From Acinetobacter sp. A47 (lineage in GTDB: Bacteria > Pseudomonadota > Gammaproteobacteria > Pseudomonadales > Moraxellaceae): DNA of 64,000 bases. The translations under genes and the position numbers were made by a program. Below are positions 35,590 to 44,700 of the stretch, piece after piece. A model generated the notes under the pieces. That model ran no database searches, was not told the origin of the DNA, and was given only the letters and a program-made list of their open reading frames with translations. Numbering within the stretch: position 1 is the first letter of the stretch; every line of letters starts with the position of its first letter. The DNA lies in contig NZ_JSUS01000044.1 in the NCBI RefSeq assembly GCF_000805455.1, forward strand, positions 155,902 through 219,901, written 5' to 3'.

Positions 35590-37305
35590 TTAATGTGCTT
35601 CGGTCTGATGCGCGAGTTCGATCTGATTGAGGATATGATGGCTCATATTCTTGGCCATTTCTTCTTTGGCATAGAACACTTCACCAATATTTTCCTCACG
35701 GATCACAGCCGCTTCTTCTTTACTCTCTGCACAGATCAGTACCTGAATCTCCGGATTAAGCTGTTTGGAAATATCCACGATACGATGAATGTCGAGAATA
35801 TCCATCGGTGAAATCACCAGCAGGCGGGCATGCTGGATATGTGCCTGAATCAGTACATTCGGTTCGGTGGCTTCACCGCTGACCGCTGCAATTCCGCGAT
35901 CACGCAATTTTTCTACGATCTCCCGGTTTTCTTCCGCAATCACCACTTTGATATTTTGTTGCATCAGGTTTTCACTGATACGGCGACCAACACCACCATA
36001 TCCGATAATCACCACCTGATCGCGCAGGTAAGCCTGATCTACCTCATCTGGAAGCATTGCCAGCGGGTCGCCACTACGTTCCAGTAAGCGGGCCAAATGC
36101 GAGCGTTCTCGTATCCAGCGCTGAACAGGTTCAATCGCCGAGAACACAAATGAATTCAGGGTAATTGAAAATAATGCGCCTGCCAGTATCAGGTTCTGGG
36201 CATCAGGCGTCAGCAAGCCAAGTGACAAACCGAGTGTCGCCAGAATAAAGGAGAATTCTCCGATTTGCGCCAGACTTGCACCTACCGTTAAAGCAGTATT
36301 GATTGGATAGCGGAAGAAAAGTACTAATGCCATTGCGGCCAGGGTCTTGCCCACCATAATGATGGCAACCACCGCTAAAATCTTTAAGGGAGCTTCGACC
36401 AGGATACTTGGGTCGAATAACATGCCGACCGAAACGAAGAATAAAATCGAGAAGATTTCACGTAAGGGCAGGGTCTCTTCTTCAGCACGGTGACTGAAGT
36501 CGGACTCTTTGACCACCATCCCGGCAAAGAAAGCGCCCAGCGCCATAGATACGCCAAATACTGCATAGGAACCATAGGCAATGGATACCGCAGCTGCCAC
36601 CACGGTCAGGGTAAAGAGCTCTCGGGAACCCAGACGTGCCACAAACTGCATGATCATCGGGACCAGACGTTTACCAATAATCAGCATGAAGGCAATAAAG
36701 CCGGTGACTTTAAGCAGGGTAATGCCAATGGTGAGCCAGATGCTTTGGGACGTATCCGTACCCGGCAGGGCCTGTCCACCCAGTAATACTGCTGTGGCAG
36801 GGAGCAGAACCAGCGCCAGTACCATGACCAGATCTTCAACCAGTAGCCAGCCAACGGCAATTTTTCCATTGACGGAATCGAGCAGACCACGATCTCCCAA
36901 CGCTTTAAGCAGTACCACAGTACTGGCACACGATAAGCTGAGGCCAAAGATCAATGCTGAACCAAAACTCCAGCCCCAGTACATGGTTACCCCGATGCCG
37001 AGCAAGGTCGCTACTGCAATCTGCAAGATCGCCCCGGGAAGGGCAATGCGCCGAACCTGTAGCAGGTCTTTCAGGGAGAAATGCATGCCCACACCAAACA
37101 TGAGGAACATCACTCCCAGCTCAGCCAGTTGATTGGCAAGCTGGATATCACCCACAACACCGGGGGTATTGGGACTAATAATAATGCCGGCAACGAGATA
37201 GCCAATCAGCGGCGGCAGGCGTAGACGTGCTGCGATATAGCCAAAAACCAGGGCCATACCAAAACCAACGGCAAGTAATATAATTAAATCAACATCATGT
37301 GGCAT
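35590..37305 (-). CDS. YbaL/KefB-type cation:proton antiporter
   Basis: A 571-residue CPA2 transporter. About 12 membrane helices span residues 5-385 (YLVAGIIISPNTPG, GLSLSCASTVVLLKALGD, VGWLLVEDLVMVLALVLLP). A TrkA-N/RCK domain follows at about 410-530 (VVIIGYGGVGRRISENLMQ) with an NAD site. Probable K+ or Na+ efflux coupled to protons, as for YbaL and RosB. ATG at 37305. Monocistronic. Confidence 0.9.
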   Translation of the reverse strand: MPHDVDLIILLAVGFGMALVFGYIAARLRLPPLIGYLVAGIIISPNTPGVVGDIQLANQLAELGVMFLMFGVGMHFSLKDLLQVRRIALPGAILQIAVATLLGIGVTMYWGWSFGSALIFGLSLSCASTVVLLKALGDRGLLDSVNGKIAVGWLLVEDLVMVLALVLLPATAVLLGGQALPGTDTSQSIWLTIGITLLKVTGFIAFMLIIGKRLVPMIMQFVARLGSRELFTLTVVAAAVSIAYGSYAVFGVSMALGAFFAGMVVKESDFSHRAEEETLPLREIFSILFFVSVGMLFDPSILVEAPLKILAVVAIIMVGKTLAAMALVLFFRYPINTALTVGASLAQIGEFSFILATLGLSLGLLTPDAQNLILAGALFSITLNSFVFSAIEPVQRWIRERSHLARLLERSGDPLAMLPDEVDQAYLRDQVVIIGYGGVGRRISENLMQQNIKVVIAEENREIVEKLRDRGIAAVSGEATEPNVLIQAHIQHARLLVISPMDILDIHRIVDISKQLNPEIQVLICAESKEEAAVIREENIGEVFYAKEEMAKNMSHHILNQIELAHQTEAH

Positions 37306-37496
37306 CGGAGCTCCTTAATCGTTGCGGTTAAGGTAGAAAGAAACGAGCATAAAACATGCCAAGAAAACAGTGAATAAATTGTAACAACTAAAATCGAATT
37401 TGTTGATGATAATTTTTTTAATTATCAAAAAAAATTATGTAAGCCATTTATTCCGTTGTTTTGTTATTTATACCGTTTTTTGCAGGCAAAAAAAAA

Positions 37497-37512
37497 GGCT
37501 TCCAAGGAAGCC
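37497..37512 (-). terminator. Terminator of rpmB-rpmG
   Basis: GGCTTCC-AA-GGAAGCC preceded on the plus strand by a nine-base A-run, which becomes the U-tract of the minus-strand transcript. Confidence 0.85.
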
Positions 37513-37533
37513 GTTTTTTCTAAAGAACTAAAA

Positions 37534-37689
37534 TTATTTAATTTTAGCTTCTTTGAAGATCACGTGTTGACGGATTTTTGGATCAAACTTTTTGATTTCC
37601 ATTTTTTCCGGCATAGTACGTTTGTTCTTGGTAGTGGTATAGAAATAACCTGTACCAGCTGTAGAAACGAGGCGAATCTTATCACGCAT
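37534..37689 (-). CDS. rpmG: 50S ribosomal protein L33
   Basis: A complete 51-residue L33: [47 protein letters not shown]. It lies 12 bp after rpmB in the usual rpmB-rpmG operon. The zinc cysteines found in some L33 forms are absent, so this is the zinc-independent type. Confidence 0.95.
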   Translation of the reverse strand: MRDKIRLVSTAGTGYFYTTTKNKRTMPEKMEIKKFDPKIRQHVIFKEAKIK

Positions 37690-37701
37690 TGTTCAGACTC
37701 C

Positions 37702-37938
37702 TTAGATCTTTTGACCTTGAGCACGGAGATCAGCAACAACTTTCTCGATACCCAATTTATCAATAATACGCATACCTTTAGTGGTTAAACGAAGACGTAC
37801 GAAACGCTTTTCGCTTTCTAACCAGAAACGGTGGTGGTGCAGGTTCGGCTCGAACCGGCGTTTGGTTTTGTTGTTTGCGTGCGACACGTTGTTACCAACG
37901 ATAGGACGCTTGCCGGTAACTTGGCAAACCTTAGACAT
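37702..37938 (-). CDS. rpmB: 50S ribosomal protein L28
   Basis: A complete 78-residue L28 beginning [20 protein letters not shown] and ending [14 protein letters not shown]. The ATG at 37938 is the family start; in-frame upstream codons are discounted. First gene of the rpmB-rpmG operon. Confidence 0.97.
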   Translation of the reverse strand: MSKVCQVTGKRPIVGNNVSHANNKTKRRFEPNLHHHRFWLESEKRFVRLRLTTKGMRIIDKLGIEKVVADLRAQGQKI

Positions 37939-38071
37939 GGTGAACTCCATTGCTAGTTTATACAGCACAATTTCGTGCCACTAGCCATTCAAGTAAACGG
38001 ATGAAATCATTCAAGGGGCGTTTTATACCAAAAATACGATTAAAAGACAAGCGAATTTGGTAAAAACAAGA

Positions 38072-38095
38072 CATGATCTGGTGTGATAGATCATG
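38072..38095 (-). terminator. Terminator downstream of the aldehyde dehydrogenase gene
   Basis: On the minus strand CATGATCT-N8-AGATCATG followed by TCTTGTTTTTA. A second hairpin, GTGGT-N11-ACCAC, lies closer to the stop (about 38105-38127). Confidence 0.65.
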
Positions 38096-38138
38096 CCTTA
38101 ACCAAGTGGTGGTTTCTTACGACGACCACAACCCCTTT

Positions 38139-39593
38139 CTAGCGAAATAATGTTTTCAAAAGCAATTTATGGGTGGCTTTATTATACGGCGGCAGGATGA
38201 ATTTTAAACTATAAAGTTTAGGGCTGACCGGATTGGACATGATTGAACGTTCATGCGAAAAACTAAAGAAGCCTTCCTTGCCATGATACTTGCCCATGCC
38301 TGATGCACCAATGCCGCCAAATGGCAGGTCATCCTGCGCCACATGCGTCAGGGTCTGGTTAATACCAAAATGCCCTGAATGTGTGCGTCCTGCGACGTAA
38401 TCTGCGCGCGCGCTATCTGTATCGAAGTAATAGAAAGCCAGTGGACGTGGGCGACTATTAATGAACTGAAGGGCCTCATCAATATGCTCGTATTCCAGAA
38501 TAGGCAGAATAGGGCCAAAGATCTCATTCTGCATAATGTCCATGTTTGTGGTCACACCTGTTAACAAGGTTGGCGCAATTTTACGGACTTCAGTGAGTGA
38601 CTCATTCTTGGCATTGAGCTCAATAATATGTGCGCCCTGATCACGGGCATCTTCCAGATAGCCTTGCAGGCGGTTGTACTGCTTGTCATTAATGATGGAG
38701 GTATAGTCTTTGTTATCCCGTAATGTCGGGTACATGGTGGTCACAAAGTCATTATAGTGCTGAGTGAACTCGGCCGTCTTGCCTTTAGGCAGGAACATAT
38801 AATCAGGCGCAACACAGGTCTGACCCGCATTCCAGAGTTTACCGACTGCAATGCGCTGTGCCACATCACGGATATTCATCGCAGAATGTACCAGTGCCGG
38901 TGATTTGCCACCGAGTTCTAAAATCACGGGGACCAGATTTTCAGCTGCAGCTGCCATGACCGTTTTACCTACAGCGGTTGAGCCTGTGAAAATCATTTTG
39001 TCAAATGCCAGATGGCTAAATGCATCTGAAATCACACCACCGCCATTGACCACAGCCACCAGTTCTTGCGGGAATGCTTCTGACAGTGCATTTTCAAGCA
39101 CATATCCAAAGTTTGATGAGGCACTCGAGATTTTGATCATGGCGTGGTTACCTGCTGCCAGCGCACAGATCAAGGGGCCAATTGAAAGCAGCAAAGGATA
39201 GTTCCACGGCGCGATAATGCCGATTACACCCAAGGGCTGATATTCTACCCAACCCTTTGCCGGTTGGTGTAACATGCTGATATGGCGTCTGGAGGGTTTC
39301 ATCCATTCCGTCAGGTTCTTGCTGTAGTATTTGATATGTTCCAGACAAGTCAGGACTTCGCCGATCTTGGTTTCCATAATGGCGCGGTTGCCATAGTCTT
39401 GATTAATTGCGTTAGCAAATTGATCTTGATATTTTACCAAGATGTTTTTAAGTCGGGCTAAGCGTTCAATCCGTTCTTTGGCGCTTGGCACAGGATGACG
39501 TTGGTAAGCTGCTTTTTGCTGCTCGAGCAAATCATGAAGCCGTTGCACATCAACATGAGGTGTCATGGCGGTTGTTTTTGTTTGACTGTTCAT
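38139..39593 (-). CDS. Coniferyl-aldehyde-dehydrogenase-like ALDH
   Basis: A 484-residue NAD(P)-dependent aldehyde dehydrogenase. Visible are GVIGIIAPWNYPLLLSIGP, FTGSTAVGKTV, the catalytic Glu in LELGGKSP, the catalytic Cys in LWNAGQTCVAP, and NEIFGPILPI. The hydrophobic C-terminal tail fits the coniferyl/fatty-aldehyde dehydrogenase branch. A divergent TetR gene and a palindromic operator at 39631-39650 imply aldehyde- or fatty-acid-responsive repression. Confidence 0.88.
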   Translation of the reverse strand: MNSQTKTTAMTPHVDVQRLHDLLEQQKAAYQRHPVPSAKERIERLARLKNILVKYQDQFANAINQDYGNRAIMETKIGEVLTCLEHIKYYSKNLTEWMKPSRRHISMLHQPAKGWVEYQPLGVIGIIAPWNYPLLLSIGPLICALAAGNHAMIKISSASSNFGYVLENALSEAFPQELVAVVNGGGVISDAFSHLAFDKMIFTGSTAVGKTVMAAAAENLVPVILELGGKSPALVHSAMNIRDVAQRIAVGKLWNAGQTCVAPDYMFLPKGKTAEFTQHYNDFVTTMYPTLRDNKDYTSIINDKQYNRLQGYLEDARDQGAHIIELNAKNESLTEVRKIAPTLLTGVTTNMDIMQNEIFGPILPILEYEHIDEALQFINSRPRPLAFYYFDTDSARADYVAGRTHSGHFGINQTLTHVAQDDLPFGGIGASGMGKYHGKEGFFSFSHERSIMSNPVSPKLYSLKFILPPYNKATHKLLLKTLFR

Positions 39594-39630
39594 AGGCGTG
39601 GACCAAGAAAAAGCTTATTATTTTTTAATT

Positions 39631-39650
39631 TTTAGAGTAAATACTCTAAA
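39631..39650. promoter_or_regulatory. Palindromic TetR-type operator
   Basis: TTTAGAGTA-AA-TACTCTAAA is a perfect 9-bp inverted repeat with a 2-bp centre. It lies 38 bp before the ALDH start and 65 bp before the divergent tetR-like gene. TetR-family repressors usually bind such sites between themselves and their target. Confidence 0.7.
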
Positions 39651-39714
39651 GTGTCAAGTCGCTTTATAGGTTTGTTTTATAACCTGTTGATAATGTTATA
39701 GATGGTTAAACTCA

Positions 39715-40413
39715 ATGTCACACGCTAAACCGAACAAAACGAAAGATCGAATTTTGCAAATCAGTTTGCAGTTGTTTAATGAGCGTGGAGAACGTTCGGT
39801 TACCACCAATCATATTGCGGCTGAACTGGGGATTAGCCCGGGCAACCTGTATTACCATTTCCGCAACAAGCAGGAAATCATCAAGGAACTGGCACAGCAA
39901 TATCAGGCAGAAACCCTGGAAATGTTAGCGCTGCCGTCAGACCGTCCATTGAATGCCAATGACAAGATCAGTTATTTTCAGGTACTCAGCAACCAGTTAT
40001 GGGCTTATCGCTTTATTCACCGTGATGTCTATCATCTGGTCGAAAATAATGAAGACTTTAGAAAGATCTATCCGCGTTTTGCCGGGCAGGTGATGCAGCA
40101 GGGGCAAAAGATCTATCGTGCCTTTGTGGATGCTGGTCTGATGAAAATGACGGATTCTGAAATCGAAGCCCTGATTATCAACCTGTGGATTGTACTGACC
40201 AACTGGACCAACTTCCTGTATATGTCCGGGCATATCAGCGATAACAACCGTCTTGAAGAAAAGTGGGTCTGGCAGGCATTACGACAAATGGTGTTTCTGG
40301 AAGGGCCGTATTTGATGGGTGAAAGCCGTCAAACCTATGAACAGCTGTTAAAGTCACTGGGCCCGTCAGACCTGTTTGCCAGCTTGTCTAGCCTTAAAAA
40401 TGACGACGAGTGA
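39715..40413 (+). CDS. TetR-family regulator, divergent from ALDH
   Basis: A 232-residue protein with N-terminal HTH (RILQISLQLFNERGERSVTTNHIAAELGISPGNLYYHFRNKQEI) and a C-terminal ligand domain rich in Trp and Tyr (LWIVLTNWTNFLYMSGHI), suited to hydrophobic ligands. Probably represses the divergent aldehyde dehydrogenase and itself through the palindrome at 39631-39650. Confidence 0.9.
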   Translation: MSHAKPNKTKDRILQISLQLFNERGERSVTTNHIAAELGISPGNLYYHFRNKQEIIKELAQQYQAETLEMLALPSDRPLNANDKISYFQVLSNQLWAYRFIHRDVYHLVENNEDFRKIYPRFAGQVMQQGQKIYRAFVDAGLMKMTDSEIEALIINLWIVLTNWTNFLYMSGHISDNNRLEEKWVWQALRQMVFLEGPYLMGESRQTYEQLLKSLGPSDLFASLSSLKNDDE

Positions 40414-40497
40414 GCCTTAGCTATTTAGTCAGCGACAAAAAAGGGTTAGAATGCCCGGCTTGATTTTAATTTGATTCGAATAAGTGATATTAACCAA

Positions 40498-41361
40498 ATG
40501 AACACGACTACAGCCCACACAGCTCGATTACTGATTACTTGTGAAGACAAGCCGGGGATCGTGCAAGCCGTATCGAGCTTTTTGTATCATCAGGGAGCAA
40601 ACATTACCGCACTTGATCAGTACGCAACAGAAGCTCAGGGCGGGCGTTATTTCATGCGTGTTGAGTTTGAACTTGATAATTTGCCATCCCGCAAAGAAGC
40701 CCTGATGCAGACTTTTGCTGCAAATGTGGCAGAACGCTATGAAATGCAATGGAAATTGAATTTTGTTGGCGAGTTGAAAAAGGTCGGTATTCTGGTATCC
40801 AAGGTGGATCATGCCTTGTTAGAGCTGTTATGGCGTCATGCCCGTGGTTCATTGCCATGTGAAATTACCCAAGTGATTTCAAATCACCCGGATTTGCGTG
40901 AGGCTGTTGAAAACTTTGGCATCCCTTTCCATGTTGTACCGGTCAATAAAGACAATAAGGCAGAAGCCTATGCCCAGATTAACGAGATGATGCAAGGCAA
41001 TGACTTGTTGATTCTGGCGCGTTACATGCAGATTTTGAGTGAAGACTTTGTATCGCAATGGGAAATGAAGATCATCAATATCCATCATTCATTCCTGCCA
41101 GCTTTCGTGGGTGCAAATCCATATAAGCAAGCCTATGAGAAAGGCGTGAAGCTGATTGGTGCAACAGCACATTATGTAACAGCCGATCTGGATCAGGGGC
41201 CGATCATCGAGCAGGATGTTGAGCGTGTCAGCCATGATTATAATGTCGAGCAACTTCGTGAATTAGGTGAAGATGTAGAACGTAACGTGCTGGCACGTGC
41301 GGTGAAATGGCATCTGGAAGACCGTATTATTGTAGATGGCAACAAGACCGTGGTTTTCTAG
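40498..41361 (+). CDS. purU: Formyltetrahydrofolate deformylase
   Basis: PurU, 287 residues, hydrolyses 10-formyl-THF to formate and THF, balancing one-carbon pools. An N-terminal ACT domain (LLITCEDKPGIVQAVSSFLYHQGANI) is followed by the formyltransferase-fold domain with NIHHSFLPAFVGANPYKQAYEKGVKLIGATAHYVTADLDQGPII, carrying the catalytic His and Asp. The ATG at 40498 is chosen over a TTG at 40471. Confidence 0.95.
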   Translation: MNTTTAHTARLLITCEDKPGIVQAVSSFLYHQGANITALDQYATEAQGGRYFMRVEFELDNLPSRKEALMQTFAANVAERYEMQWKLNFVGELKKVGILVSKVDHALLELLWRHARGSLPCEITQVISNHPDLREAVENFGIPFHVVPVNKDNKAEAYAQINEMMQGNDLLILARYMQILSEDFVSQWEMKIINIHHSFLPAFVGANPYKQAYEKGVKLIGATAHYVTADLDQGPIIEQDVERVSHDYNVEQLRELGEDVERNVLARAVKWHLEDRIIVDGNKTVVF

Positions 41362-41388
41362 GAAAACCGAGGTTTGCCATAGATAAGG

Positions 41389-41415
41389 AACATGCCGCAA
41401 GGCATGTTTTTTTAT
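41389..41415 (+). terminator. Terminator of purU
   Basis: AACATGCC-GCAA-GGCATGTT followed by a T-run. Confidence 0.9.
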
Positions 41416-41567
41416 GTCTATTTTTCAATGCTTAGCGAATATACAATAAAAAACGGTTGAAAATGAAAACACTTCTCATTTATTATTACGGCACTTTCAT
41501 TGTTCTATCCGATGAGTGAAATCGCTTTTTTGAAAGCTTCACCGTCTATATAGGTACTTAGATTCTT

Positions 41568-42344
41568 ATGAGTCAATCTCCTGCGACATTCAACACGCCA
41601 CACCCGATGAAGAAGAAAATCATCACTGCCTTAGTTGCGGTTGTGATTGGACATGTAGGAGTTCTGTGGGCAGTTAGCCAGATGAAAACGATTGAGCTGA
41701 AGCCAGTCGAAAAAGAACCGCTTAAGGTGAAGTTCGTAAAAATTAAGGAACCTCCTAAACCTGAGCCACCAAAACCGAAAGAAAAGCCAAAACCAAAGCC
41801 TGAGCCTAAAAAAGAAGTAAAAGAAGTGAAGGTGGTGGAAAAACCGATGGCACCTCCGCCGAAGAAGATTGAAAAAGTTCAGCAGGTCAAAGAAGCGCCA
41901 AAACCGGTGCTGCAAAAAACTGAACCGAAAGTTGAGCCAAAAGTCGAACCGAAAGTTGAAACCAAGGTGGTGACAACCACGACCGTGACTGAAAAGGTGG
42001 TGGAAAAACCGCAGCCTGTACAGGAAGTTGCAAAACCGCAGCCAGCTGCTGATCCATCTCCGAAACGTGTCGCAATTGGTGGTTCCGGTGTGCAGTGGAG
42101 CCGCTCACCGAGACTCTCTGTTACAGCGAAAGATCTGGATAACCAGGCACGGTCTGTCATGGTTCTGATCGAGGCTGATGAGAAAGGCAAGATTACCAAT
42201 GTACGGATTACACGTAGCAGTGGCTTGCCAAATCTCGATGAAAAAGTTTTACGTGCCGTGAAAAGCGCGAAATTTAAACCGTATATGGAAAATGGTGTTG
42301 CTTATCCAATTCGAGCAGAGCAGCCGTTTGATCTTAGTCCTTAA
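41568..42344 (+). CDS. tonB: TonB energy-transducing protein
   Basis: A 258-residue TonB. Membrane anchor at about residues 17-35 (ITALVAVVIGHVGVLWAVS), then a long Pro-Lys/Pro-Glu-rich periplasm-spanning region (about 50-150). A C-terminal TonB domain follows (SARSVMVLIEADEKGK-like, VRITRSSGLPNLDEKVLRAVKSAKFKPY). It couples the proton-motive force to outer-membrane siderophore and vitamin transporters. First gene of tonB-exbB-exbD. Confidence 0.93.
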   Translation: MSQSPATFNTPHPMKKKIITALVAVVIGHVGVLWAVSQMKTIELKPVEKEPLKVKFVKIKEPPKPEPPKPKEKPKPKPEPKKEVKEVKVVEKPMAPPPKKIEKVQQVKEAPKPVLQKTEPKVEPKVEPKVETKVVTTTTVTEKVVEKPQPVQEVAKPQPAADPSPKRVAIGGSGVQWSRSPRLSVTAKDLDNQARSVMVLIEADEKGKITNVRITRSSGLPNLDEKVLRAVKSAKFKPYMENGVAYPIRAEQPFDLSP

Positions 42345-42387
42345 TGAAATTTGAGTCCTTGCGACAGATTAAATCAGGAGTTCGTAT

Positions 42388-43008
42388 ATGAACTTTTCAG
42401 TTTATTGGCAACATGCAGATGCAGTAAGTAAAACACTGTATTTCATCCTATTGGCAATGTCGATTGCGACGTGGACTATTTTCATTCTGCGCCTTTTAGG
42501 AACACGCCAGTTAAAACAGCAGGCTTATAACCAGCTGGTACAGGCTTTGGCTACGCTTAAATCAAAGTTACAGCCTTTATCGTTTGAACAGCGTAAAGCT
42601 GTTGCCGAGCAGGCTCTACTTCGCCAGATCTCTGCCGAGAAATCGCAAGCAGAAAAGGGCGTTTCAGTATTAGGTACGATTGCTTCACTTGCTCCGTTCG
42701 TGGGCCTGTTCGGTACCGTATGGGGGATTTTCCATGCGCTTGTGGCGGTAGGTAAAAGCGGACAGGCTGGTCTGGCTCAGGTGGCAACGCCTGTAGGTGA
42801 GGCCTTGATTATGACCGGTCTTGGCCTTGCCGTTGCGATTCCGGCGGTACTGGCTTATAACATCTGTGTGCGTTTTAACCGTGGTCTGGCTCATGATTTG
42901 CAAGATCAGGCACATAGCTTGTTGATTGATACCATGTTGCAGCAAGAAACCACCGTAAAGACAGAGACTAAAGCGACTCAACAAAGTTTAGTTGGAGGTC
43001 AGGCTTAA
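42388..43008 (+). CDS. exbB: Biopolymer transport protein ExbB
   Basis: A 206-residue MotA/TolQ/ExbB proton-channel protein with three membrane helices (about 18-38, 107-130, 140-165). Family segment: GVSVLGTIASLAPFVGLFGTVWGIFHALVAVGKSGQAGLAQVATPVGEALIMTGLGLAVAIPAVLAYN. It forms the ExbB-ExbD motor that drives TonB. Stop codon 1 bp before the exbD start. Confidence 0.95.
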   Translation: MNFSVYWQHADAVSKTLYFILLAMSIATWTIFILRLLGTRQLKQQAYNQLVQALATLKSKLQPLSFEQRKAVAEQALLRQISAEKSQAEKGVSVLGTIASLAPFVGLFGTVWGIFHALVAVGKSGQAGLAQVATPVGEALIMTGLGLAVAIPAVLAYNICVRFNRGLAHDLQDQAHSLLIDTMLQQETTVKTETKATQQSLVGGQA

Positions 43009-43009
43009 T

Positions 43010-43414
43010 ATGGGCTTTCAATTGGGTGAAGACCACGACAGTGGCATGAATGAGATGAACCTCATTCCTCTGATCGACATTATGTTGGTATTGATGATTA
43101 TCTTTTTAGTCACAGCAACGGTTGCTAACCCATCAATTCCATTAAGTTTACCAAAAACAACGGCTGAAATTGTTGATCCACCGCCAAAAGCGATCACCAT
43201 CAGTATTAATGACAAGGGCGAAGTGGCCTGGGATGCGCAAATCATTAGTCTGGATGAACTGGAAAAGCGTTTCCAGGAAGCGGGCCAGGCTGAAACAAAA
43301 CCGACCGTGCAGTTACGTGCAGATAAAGAATCAAAATATGATACGGTTGCACAGGTCATGTCACGTGCCAGTGAAGCCGGTTTGAGCGATATTGCATTCG
43401 TCAGCGAAAACTAG
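43010..43414 (+). CDS. exbD: Biopolymer transport protein ExbD
   Basis: A 134-residue ExbD. Single helix with the essential aspartate in MNLIPLIDIMLVLMIIFLVTA, then a periplasmic domain. GGAGG within the exbB end (42994-42998) precedes the ATG at 43010, so the two are translationally coupled. Last gene of the tonB operon. Confidence 0.95.
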   Translation: MGFQLGEDHDSGMNEMNLIPLIDIMLVLMIIFLVTATVANPSIPLSLPKTTAEIVDPPPKAITISINDKGEVAWDAQIISLDELEKRFQEAGQAETKPTVQLRADKESKYDTVAQVMSRASEAGLSDIAFVSEN

Positions 43415-43434
43415 GTGCTAAACCCGCAATAAAA

Positions 43435-43460
43435 AAAGCAACTCGAGGAGTTGCTTTTTT
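43435..43460. terminator. Bidirectional terminator, exbD / msrA
   Basis: AAAGCAACTC-GAG-GAGTTGCTTT with flanking A and T runs. Confidence 0.92.
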
Positions 43461-43465
43461 TATGC

Positions 43466-43990
43466 CTATTCATCCTTGAGCAGGTCAAGGTACTTGGCGC
43501 GTAATTTGGACAGCTTGGGCGGAATGCTAAAGTTGCAGTAGCCTTGTGACGGGTTACGGGCAAAGAAATTCTGGTGATATTCTTCTGCAGGATAGAATGT
43601 TGGTACCGGGCTGAGTTCAGTCACAATATTCAGTCCTTCATCTTCCAGCCCTTGAATGACTTGCTCGGCTTGCTGCTTTTGCTCATCATCGAAGTAATAA
43701 ATCACAGAACGGTACTGGGTGCCGATATCATTACCCTGACGGTTGGGCGTTGTTGGATCATGGGTGGTAAAGAAGACGTTCAACAACTGGGTGTAGCTGA
43801 TTTGCTGTTCATCAAAATCGATCAGGACTACTTCTGCATGTTGTGTATTCCCCTGGCAGACTTGCTCATAGGTCGGATTCTGGGTAATCCCGCCTGCATA
43901 GCCACTCACTACCTTTTCAACACCTTTGAGTTGCAGGAATACGGCTTCCACACACCAAAAACATCCACCACCTAACATTGCCTGTTGCAT
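43466..43990 (-). CDS. msrA: Peptide methionine sulfoxide reductase A
   Basis: MsrA, 174 residues, reduces methionine-S-sulfoxide in proteins. The catalytic motif [12 protein letters not shown] is at residues 7-18, with GYAGG and the [18 protein letters not shown] segment. No signal peptide, so cytoplasmic. Monocistronic. Confidence 0.96.
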   Translation of the reverse strand: MQQAMLGGGCFWCVEAVFLQLKGVEKVVSGYAGGITQNPTYEQVCQGNTQHAEVVLIDFDEQQISYTQLLNVFFTTHDPTTPNRQGNDIGTQYRSVIYYFDDEQKQQAEQVIQGLEDEGLNIVTELSPVPTFYPAEEYHQNFFARNPSQGYCNFSIPPKLSKLRAKYLDLLKDE

Positions 43991-44051
43991 AAAATTTCCC
44001 GATTTTTAATTTTAAGAATGCTACTAAATTAAACCAAGTGCAGAAAAAGTA

Positions 44052-44078
44052 AAAGCCCGTGTTTGAAACGAGCTTTTG
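44052..44078 (-). terminator. Terminator of the META lipoprotein gene
   Basis: Imperfect hairpin AAGCTCGT / CACGGGCTT on the minus strand followed by a T-run (A-run on the plus strand near 44044-44054). Confidence 0.6.
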
Positions 44079-44097
44079 CTTTGTAATGAGCTTCCAG

Positions 44098-44574
44098 TTA
44101 TGGAAGTGGCTGGATCACAGTCACGAAGCTCACCAGTACCTGACCAGAAGCGTCCATGAACTTAAGCTCATGACCTTTAAGCTCGTAGTGGGTTGTACTT
44201 GCCAAGGCATTGGCATATTGACGCGAAAGCGCAGTATTTTCTTTACCGATACATGCCATCATGGTTGAAGCAATTGGACCTAGGCGTAAGATCGCGCCCT
44301 GGCTTTCAAAGCTACCCTGAATCTGGTTACAGCCATCTGCACCAGAGAAACGTTTAGACTTGGCATCGAACTGAATGGCAGGACGTTTGCCAGAAAGATC
44401 ATTGCTCTTGATTTCCACACCGTTGATGTGGGTTGCAATCCAGTTACGGTTATATAGATCAATGCTTTGTTTTTGAGACGCATTTGGTGAAGTCTGGAGA
44501 GATTCTGTAGTTGCACAGCCCGTCATTGCTACAGCAATTGCCAAAGTACAAGTTGTTAAAAAAGGCTTTAACAT
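44098..44574 (-). CDS. META-domain lipoprotein (HslJ-like)
   Basis: A 158-residue protein with lipobox MTGC (Cys19) and a META domain: NRNWIATHINGVEI ... FSGADGCNQIQGSFESQGAILRLGPIASTMMACIG. HslJ-type proteins are heat- and novobiocin-linked in E. coli. Here likely an outer-membrane or periplasmic lipoprotein of unknown role. Confidence 0.85.
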   Translation of the reverse strand: MLKPFLTTCTLAIAVAMTGCATTESLQTSPNASQKQSIDLYNRNWIATHINGVEIKSNDLSGKRPAIQFDAKSKRFSGADGCNQIQGSFESQGAILRLGPIASTMMACIGKENTALSRQYANALASTTHYELKGHELKFMDASGQVLVSFVTVIQPLP

Positions 44575-44700
44575 AAGATTTTAAATCCGAATCGTTGTGT
44601 TTCTATGCAGAATATTAAAATAAATAAACATGGATAGGAGCGGTATATTACGTATCTATTTGTAAGTTTTAAGGTAACTTTAATAAAAATAGTGGAAAAA

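Noticed and set aside
36581..37132. Plus-strand frame of 183 codons inside the antiporter gene
   Set aside because: Low-complexity Ser/Thr/Pro/Arg translation opposite hydrophobic membrane codons, a typical shadow.
41461..41487. Fur box upstream of tonB
   Set aside because: ATGAGAA-GTG-TTTTCAT (minus strand) is near-palindromic, but the spacing and bases do not match the Fur consensus as well as the site at 1441. It is possible, since tonB is often iron-regulated, but not supported enough to list.
41631..41915. Long antisense open frame over tonB
   Set aside because: Its Phe/Leu/Arg-rich product is the complement of the Pro-Lys codons of tonB, with no ribosome site or homology.
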